A stretch of 64,000 nt of DNA from Amycolatopsis anabasis (GTDB lineage: Bacteria; Actinomycetota; Actinomycetes; Mycobacteriales; Pseudonocardiaceae): NCBI RefSeq assembly GCF_009765355.1, contig NZ_VTHK01000024.1, forward strand, positions 1-64,000. The letters are read 5' to 3'. Numbering within the stretch: the stretch's first letter is position 1; every line of letters starts with the position of its first letter. The translations under genes were made by a program, and so were the position numbers. Below, in pieces: positions 16,230-24,631 of the stretch. The notes below the pieces were generated by a model. It made no database searches. It was not told where the DNA came from and worked only from the letters and a program-made list of their open reading frames with translations.

Positions 16230-16333
16230 GAACATACGGAACGCTCGCCCCGGTTGTCAAAGGTGTGATCAAGTCGCTCGTGCGGGCCGTTCAGGTCGCT
16301 CCGGGGGTGGTCGATACGGATCTTGGGATTCTT

Positions 16334-16347
16334 GGGACCAAGGTCCC
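16334..16347. promoter_or_regulatory. DosR-box-like palindrome upstream of cydA
   Basis: GGGACCAAGGTCCC is a perfect palindrome 50 bases before the cydA start. Its core agrees with the mycobacterial DosR/DevR box (TTSGGGACTWWAGTCCCSAA) except for two symmetric changes; over 20 positions I count 14 matches. A DevR homologue is encoded 7 kb downstream, beyond the cyd genes. A second inverted repeat, ATCAGG-N9-CCTGAT, lies at 16354-16374. Confidence 0.55.
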
Positions 16348-16397
16348 GGCAAGATCAGGACCCCGGGACCTGATGGCCGGCGGCGCGGAGGAGAAGG

Positions 16398-17900
16398 GTG
16401 GACGGCGTGGAGGTCCTGGAGCTAGCGCGGTGGCAATTCGGAATCACCACCGTCTATCACTTCCTGATGGTCCCGCTGACCATCGGGCTTTCGGTGCTGG
16501 TGGCGGGGATGCAGACCGCCTGGGTGCGAACCGGCGACCAGCGCTACTACAAGATGACCAAGTTCTGGGGAAAGCTGCTCCTGGTCAACTTCGCGATGGG
16601 CGTGGTGACCGGGATCGTGCAGGAGTTCCAGTTCGGGATGAACTGGAACGCGTACTCGCGGTTCGTCGGGGACGTGTTCGGGGCGCCGCTGGCGATGGAG
16701 GGCCTGGTCGCGTTCTTCGTCGAGTCCACGTTCCTCGGCCTGTGGATCTTCGGCTGGGACCGGCTGCCGAAGAAGGTGCACCTGGCGTGCGCGTGGGCGT
16801 TCTCGCTGGCGACCGTCGCGTCGGCGTACTTCATCCTGGCCGCGAACTCGTGGATGCAGCACCCGGTCGGCGTGGAGCTGGTGGACGGGCGGCCCCGGAT
16901 GATCTCGATCTGGGCGGTGCTCACGAACAACACCGCGCTGGCCGCGATCCCGCACACGATCGCCGGCGCGTTCTCGGTGGCCGCCGCGTTCCTGGTGGGG
17001 ATCGCCGCGTGGCACCTGTGGCGCAAGCGGAAGGAAGCCGACGAGCACCGCGCGGTGTGGCGGTCCTCGCTGCGGCTGGGCGCGTGGACCGGGGTGGTGG
17101 CGTTCGCGGTACTGGCGATCACCGGTGACATGCAGGGCAAGCTGATGTTCGAGCAGCAGCCGATGAAGATGGCGTCGGCGGAGGCGTTGTGCCACACCGA
17201 GAAACCGGCGAGCTTCTCGATCATCGCGATCGGCGACGTGTCCGGGAAGAACTGCGAGGACGTGAAGACGTTCAACGTGCCCGCGCTGCTGTCCTTCTTG
17301 GCGCACAACGATTTCTCCACCGAGGTGAAGGGCGTGGAGCAGCTGATCGGCGAGTACCAGGCGAAGTACGGCACGCACTACCCGGACTATCCCGAACTGG
17401 GCGAGCTCGCCGGAAAGCCGATCGACTACCAGCCGATCCTGCCGGTGACCTACTGGGGATTCCGGATCATGATCGGGTTCGGCGCGCTGTCGGCGGGCGC
17501 CGGAGTGCTCGCGCTGTGGCTCACCCGGCGGGGGCGGATCCCGGACACGAAGTGGTTCCCGCGGATGGCGCTGCTCGGCATCGCGACGCCGTTCATCGCC
17601 AACAGCGCGGGCTGGATCTTCACCGAGATGGGGCGGCAGCCGTTCGTGGTCGCGCCGAATCCGTCCGGTGTGGACGGTGTCTGGATGTTCACCGCGCGGG
17701 CGGTGTCGAACCTGACGACCGGCGAGGTGTGGACGTCGCTGATCGCGCTGACCACGCTGTACGCGGCGCTCGGGGTGGTGGAGGTGTTCCTGTTGCGCAA
17801 GTACGTGCGCGGCGGTGTGGACGCGGTGCTCCCGCCGAAACCCGAGCCGGACGACGACTCCGACCGCGATTCCGGCGACACCCTGGCCTTCGCCTACTAG
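16398..17900 (+). CDS. cydA: Cytochrome bd oxidase subunit I
   Basis: A 500-residue quinol oxidase subunit with nine or so membrane helices. The heme ligands are His21 (heme b595), His186 and Met411 (heme b558). The conserved Glu residues at 101 and 109 of the proton path are present. The Q-loop is of the short type. It reduces oxygen to water with quinol, at high oxygen affinity. GTG start after GGAGGAGAAG. It heads a cydA - small ORF - cydB - cydDC operon and is likely induced by oxygen limitation through the DosR-like site upstream. Confidence 0.96.
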   Translation: MDGVEVLELARWQFGITTVYHFLMVPLTIGLSVLVAGMQTAWVRTGDQRYYKMTKFWGKLLLVNFAMGVVTGIVQEFQFGMNWNAYSRFVGDVFGAPLAMEGLVAFFVESTFLGLWIFGWDRLPKKVHLACAWAFSLATVASAYFILAANSWMQHPVGVELVDGRPRMISIWAVLTNNTALAAIPHTIAGAFSVAAAFLVGIAAWHLWRKRKEADEHRAVWRSSLRLGAWTGVVAFAVLAITGDMQGKLMFEQQPMKMASAEALCHTEKPASFSIIAIGDVSGKNCEDVKTFNVPALLSFLAHNDFSTEVKGVEQLIGEYQAKYGTHYPDYPELGELAGKPIDYQPILPVTYWGFRIMIGFGALSAGAGVLALWLTRRGRIPDTKWFPRMALLGIATPFIANSAGWIFTEMGRQPFVVAPNPSGVDGVWMFTARAVSNLTTGEVWTSLIALTTLYAALGVVEVFLLRKYVRGGVDAVLPPKPEPDDDSDRDSGDTLAFAY

Positions 17901-17909
17901 GAGCGCGAC

Positions 17910-18131
17910 ATGACCACCAAGACCAACCCGATCGCCCGCCGCGGCGATGACACCCCCGCCTACCTCACCCCACCCCCCACCGCTCCCGGGGGGCGACCCC
18001 TCGGTCAGCGTACCGCCGGGGGAGGCGGAATCCGGGGGGTGCGGGAAATCTGTGGACAGGCGGGGCCGATGTGGACAACTCGCCGGTCTCCGAGCAAGCG
18101 GGTCGCCGGGAGTCGGGGGTTTGTGCTATGA
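17910..18131 (+). CDS. Small ORF coupling cydA to cydB, running through a dispersed repeat
   Basis: The ATG at 17910 has a strong TAGGAG site 6 bases upstream, directly after the cydA stop. The frame encodes 73 residues and ends in a TGA that overlaps the cydB ATG as ATGA. Most of the codons fall inside a repeat also found at about 37702-37816, and the peptide is Pro/Gly/Arg-rich without any family. I infer a translated leader that brings ribosomes to cydB, rather than a functional protein. It does not resemble CydX. Confidence 0.45.
   Translation: MTTKTNPIARRGDDTPAYLTPPPTAPGGRPLGQRTAGGGGIRGVREICGQAGPMWTTRRSPSKRVAGSRGFVL
17965..18079. repeat. Dispersed intergenic repeat, copy 1
   Basis: About 115 bases that match, in inverted orientation, the stretch 37702-37816. 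Shared blocks include ACCCCACCCCCCACCGCTCCC, GGGGGGCGACCCC, GAAATCTGTGGA and GCCGATGTGGACAAC. The element contains two sequences resembling the actinobacterial DnaA box TTGTCCACA. It lies between cydA and cydB. Confidence 0.75.
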
Positions 18132-19135
18132 GCCTGGAAACCGTCTGGTTCTGCGTCGTCGCGTTGTTCTGGCTGGGTTACCTGTTTCTCGAGGGCTTCG
18201 ATTTCGGGGTCGGCATGCTGCTGCCGATCCTCGGGCGGGACGACACCGAGCGCCGGGTCCTGGTCAACACGATCGGCCCGGTCTGGGACGGCAACGAGGT
18301 GTGGCTGATCGTCGCGGGCGGCGCGATGTTCGCCGCGTTCCCCGGCTGGTACGCCTCGCTGTTCTCCGGCGCGTACCTGCCGTTGCTGCTGGTGCTGCTC
18401 GCGCTGATCGGCCGCGGTGTCGCGTTCGAGTACCGCGGCAAGGTCGATTCGGTGCGCTGGCGCCGCACCTGGGACCGGGTGATCGTGATCGGCTCGTGGA
18501 TCCCGCCGCTCGGCGTCGGGCTGGTCCTGGCGACCACCGTCCTCGGCCTGCCCCTCGACGCCGCGGGCAACCGCGTCGGCGGCCCGTTCGAGGCGGTCCG
18601 CTGGGAAACGCTGCTCGGTGCGGTCGCGGTCGCCGGGTTCTCGTTCGTGCACGGCGCCGCGTTCCTCGCGCTCAAGACCGAAGGCGAACTCTCCACGCGC
18701 GCCAAGGGCATCGCGGCCCGCGCGCTGCCGGTCGCGTTGTTGCCGCTGTTCGCCCTGCTGGTGCTCGTGCAGTGGCGCGAAGGCGTCGGCTGGACGCTGG
18801 TGCCGCTGTTCGCCGCCGTCGTCGCCGCGGTGACCGCCTGGACCCGCCTGGCCCGGGGCCGGGACGGGCAGGCGTTCGCCGCGCTCGGCGTCGTGATCGC
18901 CGGAGCCGCGATCACCCTGTTCGGCGCACTCTACCCGGACGTCCTTCCATCCACAGTGGACGCCGCGAATTCGCTCACGGTCGACGGCGTGGCGTCCAGC
19001 CCGTACACCCTGAAGGTGATGACCTGGGTCGCGCTGTTCGGCGCCCCGGCCGTGCTGATCTACCAGGGCTGGACCTACTGGGTGTTCCGCAAGCGCATCG
19101 GCACGCACCACATCCCGCCGGTGCACGCACCATGA
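18128..19135 (+). CDS. cydB: Cytochrome bd oxidase subunit II
   Basis: A 335-residue membrane protein that starts MSLETVWF like other CydB proteins and has the N-terminal GFDFGVGMLLP motif near 24-34 and GNEVWL near 58. It is the structural partner of CydA. The start lies in a 4-base overlap with a small upstream ORF, and the stop overlaps cydDC by the same ATGA arrangement, so the operon is translationally coupled throughout. The frame is open upstream to 18071, but that extension lies in the dispersed repeat. Confidence 0.95.
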   Translation: MSLETVWFCVVALFWLGYLFLEGFDFGVGMLLPILGRDDTERRVLVNTIGPVWDGNEVWLIVAGGAMFAAFPGWYASLFSGAYLPLLLVLLALIGRGVAFEYRGKVDSVRWRRTWDRVIVIGSWIPPLGVGLVLATTVLGLPLDAAGNRVGGPFEAVRWETLLGAVAVAGFSFVHGAAFLALKTEGELSTRAKGIAARALPVALLPLFALLVLVQWREGVGWTLVPLFAAVVAAVTAWTRLARGRDGQAFAALGVVIAGAAITLFGALYPDVLPSTVDAANSLTVDGVASSPYTLKVMTWVALFGAPAVLIYQGWTYWVFRKRIGTHHIPPVHAP

Positions 19136-22100
19136 TCGGCTTTCCCGGGCGCGCGCCCCTTTCCGCCAAGGTGTCCACAGTGGACCCCGCGCGGCCGGGA
19201 AAGGGTCCGCTCGGCGCGCTGCCAAGCCTGTCGGCTTCGGCGCGCCGGGCGCTGGCCCTGGTCGGTGTGCTGGCCTTGCTCAACGCGGCGGCCCTGGTGG
19301 CGCAGGCCTTCCTGCTGGCGTCCGTACTGGCCTCGATCGTCGGAGACCACGCTGACGGGGGCCGCGCCGCCCAGCTGATCGCCCTGCTCGGTGTCGTCGC
19401 CGGGCGGGCGCTGATCGGCTGGGCGGTGCGGATGGTCGCCGCCCGCGCGGCGGCCGGGGCGAAGGAGGAACTGCGCGCGGCGGCGGTCGACCGGGCGTTG
19501 CGGCTCGGCCCGGAGTGGATCGCCGCCCGCGGCACCGGCGAGCTGACCGCGCTGACCACCCGCGGACTCGACGCGCTCGACGCGTACTTCACCGACTACC
19601 TGCCCGCCCTGGTCACCGCGGCGGTCGTGCCGCTCGGCGCGGGCGCGGCGATCCTGTTCGCCGACTGGCCGTCCGCGGTGATCATCGCGCTCACCGTCCC
19701 GCTGCTGCCGATGTTCGCGATCCTGGTCGGCAAGTACACCGCGGACCGGGTGGCCACCGCGACCGACGCCGTGCACCGCCTGTCCGGCCACCTGCTCGAA
19801 CTGGTGCGCGCGCTGCCCGTGCTGGCCGCGTTCCGGCGGGCCGAGGCCCAGGCGGAAGCGGTGCGCCGGGTGTCCGACCGGCACCGCCGCGCCACGGTGT
19901 CCACGTTGCGCGTCGCGTTCTCCTCGGCGTTCGTGCTGGAACTCGTCGCCACCCTGTCCGTCGCCCTGGTGGCCGTGGTGATCGGCATGCGCCTGGTGTC
20001 CGGGGACCTTCCGCTGGCGATCGGGCTCGGCGTGCTCATCCTCGCCCCCGAGTGCTACCAGCCGCTGCGCGCGGTCGGGGCCGCGTTCCACGCGAGCGAG
20101 GACGGGGTCGAGGCGGTCCGCCGGGTGGCCGCGGTGCTCGCCGAACCCCTCGCCCCCGAAGGCGCGAAAACGCCCGCCTGCGGCGAGGTCCGGGTCGAGG
20201 GCCTGCGGGTCGCGCGGCGCGGCGGGTTCGCGCCCGATGGCGAGTCCTTCGCCGTGCGGCCCGGCGAAACGGTCTGGCTGCGCACCCCGAGCGGCGCCGG
20301 GAAATCGACCACCCTGGCCACCCTGCTCGGTTTCGTACGCCCGGCCGCGGGCACGGTCACGATCGGCGGCATCCCGCTCGAGGACGTCGACCTGCCGAAC
20401 TGGCGCCGCCAGGTCGCCTGGGTCCCGCAGGCGCCCGCGTTCACCGGCGCCGCGGTCCGCACCGAACTGGAACTCGCCCTGGCCGACCGCCCGGAAGGAC
20501 CCGAGCCCGGCGAAGTCGACGCGGTACTCGCGAGCCTGGACCTCGCCGATCTGGCGGCCGAACGGGTGACGGTGTTGTCGCCAGGGCAACGCCAGCGCGT
20601 CGCGATCGCCCGCGCACTGCTGCGGGCGCGGCACGGCGCGTGGCTGCTGCTGCTCGACGAACCCACCGCGCACCTCGACGCCGCGAACGCGGAACGCGTG
20701 CTCACGGCCGTGCGGGACGCCGAACGCGCGGGCGCCGCGGTGGTCATCGCCGCCCACGACCGTCCCGCCCTCGACGTTCCCCCGAAAGAGGCAGGTGTTG
20801 CCGACCTCGAAACACCGGAAGCACGCGCACTGCCGGGTCGCCGCGGGGCGCGCCTGCGCGGACTGGCCGATCGCCGGTTGCTCGCCGGGGCCGCCCTCGG
20901 CGCGTGCGCGCTGCTCGCCGGGATCGCGCTGACCGCGACCTCCGGCTGGCTGATCGCGAAGGCCTCGCAGCAACCGCCGATCCTGACGCTGACCGTCGCC
21001 GTGGTCGGAGTGCGCGCGTTCGGACTGGGCCGCGCCGCGCTGCGCTACGCCGAACGGCTGGTCACCCACGATGCCGCGTTCCGCGTCGCCACCCGCCTGC
21101 GCGTCGACCTCTGGCGGTCCCTGGTCCGCCTCGGCCCGGCCCGCACCCTCGCGCTGCGCCGGGGCGAAGGCCAGCGCCGCCTGGTCGCCGACACCGACAC
21201 CGTTCGCGACCTGCTGCCCCGGGTGGTGACCCCGCCGATGATCGCCGCGCTCGCCCTGACCGGCGCGATCGCGGTGCAGGCGCTGATCCTGCCCGCCGCG
21301 GGCCTCGCGCTCCTGTTCGCCGTGGTGGTCGGCGTGCTCGCCGCCCCGGCTCTCGCCCTGCGCGTGGAACGCCGGGCGACCGCCGCCCTCGCCGAGGGCC
21401 GCCGGGACGTGAGCGCCCGGATCCTCGAGCTTTTCGAATCAGCGGCGGAACTCCTGGCCTTCGGCGGCCACCGCGACCGGCGCGCCGAACTCGCGGCGGC
21501 CGACGCCCGCCTGGCCGCCGCGGCCCGGCGGCAGGCCCTCGGCGCGGGCGCGGCCGACGCGCTGATCACGCTGGCCACCGGCCTCGCCGCGGTCGCGAGC
21601 ACCTGGCTCGCCGCGAACGCCGTCGCCGACGGCCGCCTGGATCCCGTGCTGGCCCCGGTGCTCGCCCTGGTACCGCTCGCGCTCGCCGAGGCCCTCGCCC
21701 TGCTGCCCCCGGCCGCCCAGCACTGGGACCCCCTGCGTACCTCCGCCGCCCGCCTCGCCGATCTTTCGGGGGTCGTGAGTGTTCCGGCCGGTTCTAACCG
21801 GCCGGAACACTCACGACCCGTCAGCATGCGAGGAGCCGATTTCCGGTGGCCAGGCGCTCCCAAACCGACCCTCACCGGAGTCGACCTGGACATCCCCGAG
21901 GGCGCCTGGGTCGCCGTGATCGGGGAGTCCGGGGCCGGGAAGTCGACGCTGCTCGCCGCCCTGCTCGGGTTCCTCCCGCCCGAACGCGGCGAAGCGACCG
22001 TGCCCGAACGGGTCGCGTGGTCGCCGCAGGAGCCGCGGCTCGTGTCCACCACGGTCGCCGAGAACCTCCGCCTCGCCGATCCGCGAGCCGGGGACGACCG

Positions 22101-22443
22101 CCTCGCCGAGGCGCTGCGCCTGGCCTGCCTGCCGGAACTCGCACCGGACGTCGTGCTCGGCAGCGCGGGCGCGGGCCTGTCCGGCGGGCAGGCGCAGCGG
22201 CTGGCCCTGGCCCGGGCGCTGGTCGCCGCACCGCACGCGGACCTCGTGCTGCTCGACGAACCGACCGCGCACCTGGACGAGAGCACGGCACGGGAACTCC
22301 GGGCGAACCTGCGCGTCGCGCTCGCCGGGCGCACGGTCGTGCGGGTCACGCACAGCCCGGAAGAGGCCGCGGACGCCGATCTGGTGCTCCAGGTCGGGGA
22401 CGGGCGGGTCCGCGCGCACCAGCGGGACGGGGTCCTACGCTGA
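19132..22443 (+). CDS. cydDC: Fused CydDC ABC transporter for cytochrome bd assembly
   Basis: A 1103-residue single chain holding both halves of the CydDC exporter, which in other bacteria moves heme or thiols and is needed for bd oxidase assembly. The first half has membrane helices to about 320, Walker A SGAGKSTT near 388, signature LSPGQRQRV and Walker B LLLLDEPT near 508. The second half has helices about 580-860, Walker A ESGAGKSTL near 935, LSGGQAQRL and LVLLDEPT near 1043. Fusion of CydD and CydC is common in actinobacteria. The linker before the second ATPase contains a perfect 50-base palindrome in frame (21770-21819). Confidence 0.93.
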   Translation: MIGFPGRAPLSAKVSTVDPARPGKGPLGALPSLSASARRALALVGVLALLNAAALVAQAFLLASVLASIVGDHADGGRAAQLIALLGVVAGRALIGWAVRMVAARAAAGAKEELRAAAVDRALRLGPEWIAARGTGELTALTTRGLDALDAYFTDYLPALVTAAVVPLGAGAAILFADWPSAVIIALTVPLLPMFAILVGKYTADRVATATDAVHRLSGHLLELVRALPVLAAFRRAEAQAEAVRRVSDRHRRATVSTLRVAFSSAFVLELVATLSVALVAVVIGMRLVSGDLPLAIGLGVLILAPECYQPLRAVGAAFHASEDGVEAVRRVAAVLAEPLAPEGAKTPACGEVRVEGLRVARRGGFAPDGESFAVRPGETVWLRTPSGAGKSTTLATLLGFVRPAAGTVTIGGIPLEDVDLPNWRRQVAWVPQAPAFTGAAVRTELELALADRPEGPEPGEVDAVLASLDLADLAAERVTVLSPGQRQRVAIARALLRARHGAWLLLLDEPTAHLDAANAERVLTAVRDAERAGAAVVIAAHDRPALDVPPKEAGVADLETPEARALPGRRGARLRGLADRRLLAGAALGACALLAGIALTATSGWLIAKASQQPPILTLTVAVVGVRAFGLGRAALRYAERLVTHDAAFRVATRLRVDLWRSLVRLGPARTLALRRGEGQRRLVADTDTVRDLLPRVVTPPMIAALALTGAIAVQALILPAAGLALLFAVVVGVLAAPALALRVERRATAALAEGRRDVSARILELFESAAELLAFGGHRDRRAELAAADARLAAAARRQALGAGAADALITLATGLAAVASTWLAANAVADGRLDPVLAPVLALVPLALAEALALLPPAAQHWDPLRTSAARLADLSGVVSVPAGSNRPEHSRPVSMRGADFRWPGAPKPTLTGVDLDIPEGAWVAVIGESGAGKSTLLAALLGFLPPERGEATVPERVAWSPQEPRLVSTTVAENLRLADPRAGDDRLAEALRLACLPELAPDVVLGSAGAGLSGGQAQRLALARALVAAPHADLVLLDEPTAHLDESTARELRANLRVALAGRTVVRVTHSPEEAADADLVLQVGDGRVRAHQRDGVLR
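21770..21819. repeat. Perfect 50-base palindrome inside cydDC
   Basis: Two perfectly complementary 24-base arms (left arm begins GGGTCGTGAGTGTTCC) are separated by two bases. It stays in frame and encodes about 17 residues of the linker between the second membrane domain and the second ATPase domain. It looks like an inserted terminator-type or REP-type element. I saw no second copy in the window. Confidence 0.85.
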
Positions 22444-23586
22444 ATGCTGCTCATGGAACCGACCCTTGCCGCGCGGGCGCTGTCCGCCGCCACCGAGATC
22501 ACCACCGCCGCGCTGTCCGGAGACGACCCGGGCGCGGTGCTGGGTTTCGTCGTGCAACGCGCCGCCGAACTCGCCGAGGCCGACCTGGGCCTGGTGATGG
22601 TGCGCGCCGACGACGGCCACGTGTCCGTGGAGGCCGCGCACGGGGACCCGGACAGCGGGTTGCTCGGGCTGGTGCTGCCCGCCGATTCGGCCGCCGGACG
22701 GGTCGCGCGCGGCGGGGAGACCGTGGTGACCGCCGACGTCACCACCGACCCGCGCACCGCGCCGTACGTACCGGACGAACTGCGCCGCTACGGCCCGTTC
22801 GCCGCCGCGCCCTTCGGTTCGGGCGGGCGGGTCCTCGGCGCGCTCACCGTGTACCGGGAGCAGGCCCGGGAGCCGTTCGCCGACGTGTCCGTCGACGTGC
22901 TCACCGCGTTCGCCGCGCAGGCCGGGGTGGTGCTCGCGCTCGCCGAAGGCGCCAACGCCCGGCACCGGGTCACCCTGTACCAGGAGCGCGAACGCATCGC
23001 CCGCGAACTGCACGACGTCATCGTGCAGCGGTTGTACGCCGCCGGAATGCAGCTCGAGCGGGTGCGCAAGCGGATGCGGAAACGGTTCGCGCAGGCCGAC
23101 GGCGCCCGGCTCGGCGAGGCGATCGACCAGCTCGACCAGACCATCGAGGAGATCCGGGGAACCGTGCGCGCCCTGCGTTCCCCGGAACCGGAAAGCGAAC
23201 CCGCGCCCGCCACCGATCTCGCCGAATCCGCCCGCGGCGAGGTCCGCATCGCCGGCGAACTCCTCGGCTACCCGCCCACCCTGGAACTTTCCGGCGAATT
23301 CGCCGACATCCCCGCCGAACGCGCCGACCACATCCGCGCCGCCCTCCGGGAAGCACTGTCCAATGTGGTCAGACACTCGGGAGCCAGCGAAACCCGGGTC
23401 ACCCTGTCCCGCGACGCCGAAGGGGTGCACCTGCGCGTGCGCGACAACGGATCCGGTGTGCCGCAAGGGGTTGCCACCCGGGGCCTGCGCCACCTCGCCG
23501 AACGCGCCGAATCCGCGGGCGGCGAGTTCGCGGTGAACTCCTCGCCCAGCATGGGCACCATGGTCGCCTTCGACCTGCCGCTCTAG
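22444..23586 (+). CDS. GAF-domain sensor histidine kinase, DevS-like
   Basis: A 380-residue soluble kinase: one GAF domain (about 25-165), a HisKA_3 dimerisation domain with phospho-acceptor His190 in ERERIARELHD, and a HATPase domain with the N-box (REALSNVVRHS) and G-boxes. It resembles mycobacterial DevS/DosT but has a single GAF domain. The start follows the cydDC stop with no gap, so it is read with the cyd operon. The likely partner is the convergent DevR-type regulator, whose gene overlaps by 4 bases. Whether it binds heme cannot be told from sequence alone. Confidence 0.88.
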   Translation: MLLMEPTLAARALSAATEITTAALSGDDPGAVLGFVVQRAAELAEADLGLVMVRADDGHVSVEAAHGDPDSGLLGLVLPADSAAGRVARGGETVVTADVTTDPRTAPYVPDELRRYGPFAAAPFGSGGRVLGALTVYREQAREPFADVSVDVLTAFAAQAGVVLALAEGANARHRVTLYQERERIARELHDVIVQRLYAAGMQLERVRKRMRKRFAQADGARLGEAIDQLDQTIEEIRGTVRALRSPEPESEPAPATDLAESARGEVRIAGELLGYPPTLELSGEFADIPAERADHIRAALREALSNVVRHSGASETRVTLSRDAEGVHLRVRDNGSGVPQGVATRGLRHLAERAESAGGEFAVNSSPSMGTMVAFDLPL

Positions 23587-24221
23587 TCGCCGCGCTGCCC
23601 GCCGCGGCGGGCGACCCAGGCGGCGGCCTGGGTGCGGCGTTGCATGCCCAGCTTCGCCAGCACCGAGGTCACGTAGTTCTTCACGGTCTTCTCCGCCAGG
23701 AAGAGGCGCTCGGCGATTTCCCGGTTCGACAGCCCCTGCCCGATCAGATCGAGCACGCTGCGTTCCCGCTCGGTCAGCGCGCCCAGCTCGTCCTCCGGCG
23801 GATTGCGCAGCTTGTCCAGCACGCGCGCGGTGGTCACCGGATCCAGCAACGACCGGCCCGCCGCCACCTCGCGCACCGCGTTCACCACGTCCTGCCCGCG
23901 CACCTGCTTCAGCAGATACCCCGAGGCCCCCGCCATGATCGCGCCGACCATCGCCTCCTCGTCGTCGAAGGCGGTCAGCACCAGGCACTGCGGCGGCTCG
24001 GGTTTCGCCCGCAACTCGCGGCAGAGGTGCACCCCGTCCCCGTCGCCGAGCCGCACGTCCACCACCGCGACATCCGGCTCGACGTGCATCGCCACCGCCA
24101 GCGCCTCGTCCACGCTGCTCGCCTCGGCGACCACCTCGATATCCGGCTCGTCGGACAGCAACTCCCGCAGCCCGCGCCGCACCACCTCGTGATCGTCGAC
24201 AAGCAGCACCTGGATCGGCAT
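23583..24221 (-). CDS. devR: DevR/DosR-like NarL-family response regulator
   Basis: A 212-residue response regulator. The receiver domain has DDH at 9-11, phospho-acceptor Asp55 and Lys near 104; the LuxR-type HTH ends in FLAEKTVKNYVTSVLAKLGM, which is strikingly like the DosR recognition helix. In mycobacteria DosR controls the hypoxia/NO response. The likely kinase is encoded convergently, which differs from the devR-devS operon of mycobacteria. The gene follows the MazG-like gene by 9 bases on the same strand. A candidate target site lies upstream of cydA. Confidence 0.9.
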   Translation of the reverse strand: MPIQVLLVDDHEVVRRGLRELLSDEPDIEVVAEASSVDEALAVAMHVEPDVAVVDVRLGDGDGVHLCRELRAKPEPPQCLVLTAFDDEEAMVGAIMAGASGYLLKQVRGQDVVNAVREVAAGRSLLDPVTTARVLDKLRNPPEDELGALTERERSVLDLIGQGLSNREIAERLFLAEKTVKNYVTSVLAKLGMQRRTQAAAWVARRGGQRGD

Positions 24222-24230
24222 ACCCCGAGA

Positions 24231-24563
24231 TTACGGGGCCGGTCGCGGATCCGGCGCCGGGAAGCGGAGTTCGTTGCGGTCGATCTTCGCGTTCGCCGCG
24301 GCGAGCAGGTCGACGCCCAGCGCGTCGGCGAGTTGCAGCAGGTAGAGGGTGACGTCGGCGATCTCGTCCCGCACGTTGGCCGCCAGCTCGGGATCGTCCT
24401 GCCAGGCCGCCGACTCTTCCGGGGTCAGCCACTGGAAGAGCGCGGTCAGCTCGCCGACCTCCCCGGCCAGCGCCATCACCAGGTTCTTCGGCGTGTGGAA
24501 CGGCTCCCACTCGCGCGCGGCGGCGAACTGGCGTAAGCGTTGCGTCAACTCGTCGAGTGTCAT
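24231..24563 (-). CDS. MazG-like nucleotide pyrophosphohydrolase
   Basis: A 110-residue all-alpha NTP-PPase of the MazG/dCTPase type. The metal-binding motif is seen as EVGEL...FQW near 34-45 and DEIADVTLYLLQLAD near 66-80. Such enzymes hydrolyse non-canonical or excess NTPs to NMP and pyrophosphate. The gene precedes devR by 9 bases and is probably transcribed with it. It is divergent from the DUF3024 gene. Confidence 0.88.
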   Translation of the reverse strand: MTLDELTQRLRQFAAAREWEPFHTPKNLVMALAGEVGELTALFQWLTPEESAAWQDDPELAANVRDEIADVTLYLLQLADALGVDLLAAANAKIDRNELRFPAPDPRPAP

Positions 24564-24631
24564 GATCTTGCAGTATGACCGTGACCGAGCCGGAAAGGTT
24601 ACCCGGCGGTCGGTGCGGTATCACTAACCCT

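Noticed and set aside
16254..16272. FNR/CRP-like site TTGTCA-N6-TGATCAA before cydA
   Set aside because: The halves do not match in length and the fit is weak; the GGGACC palindrome is a better candidate.
17910..18131. CydX subunit of cytochrome bd
   Set aside because: CydX is about 35-40 residues with a transmembrane helix; this peptide has no hydrophobic segment.
17947..19131. N-terminal extension of the fused CydDC frame
   Set aside because: The extension overlaps cydB in another frame and the dispersed repeat; the ATG at 19132 overlaps the cydB stop in the same ATGA manner as the other junctions.
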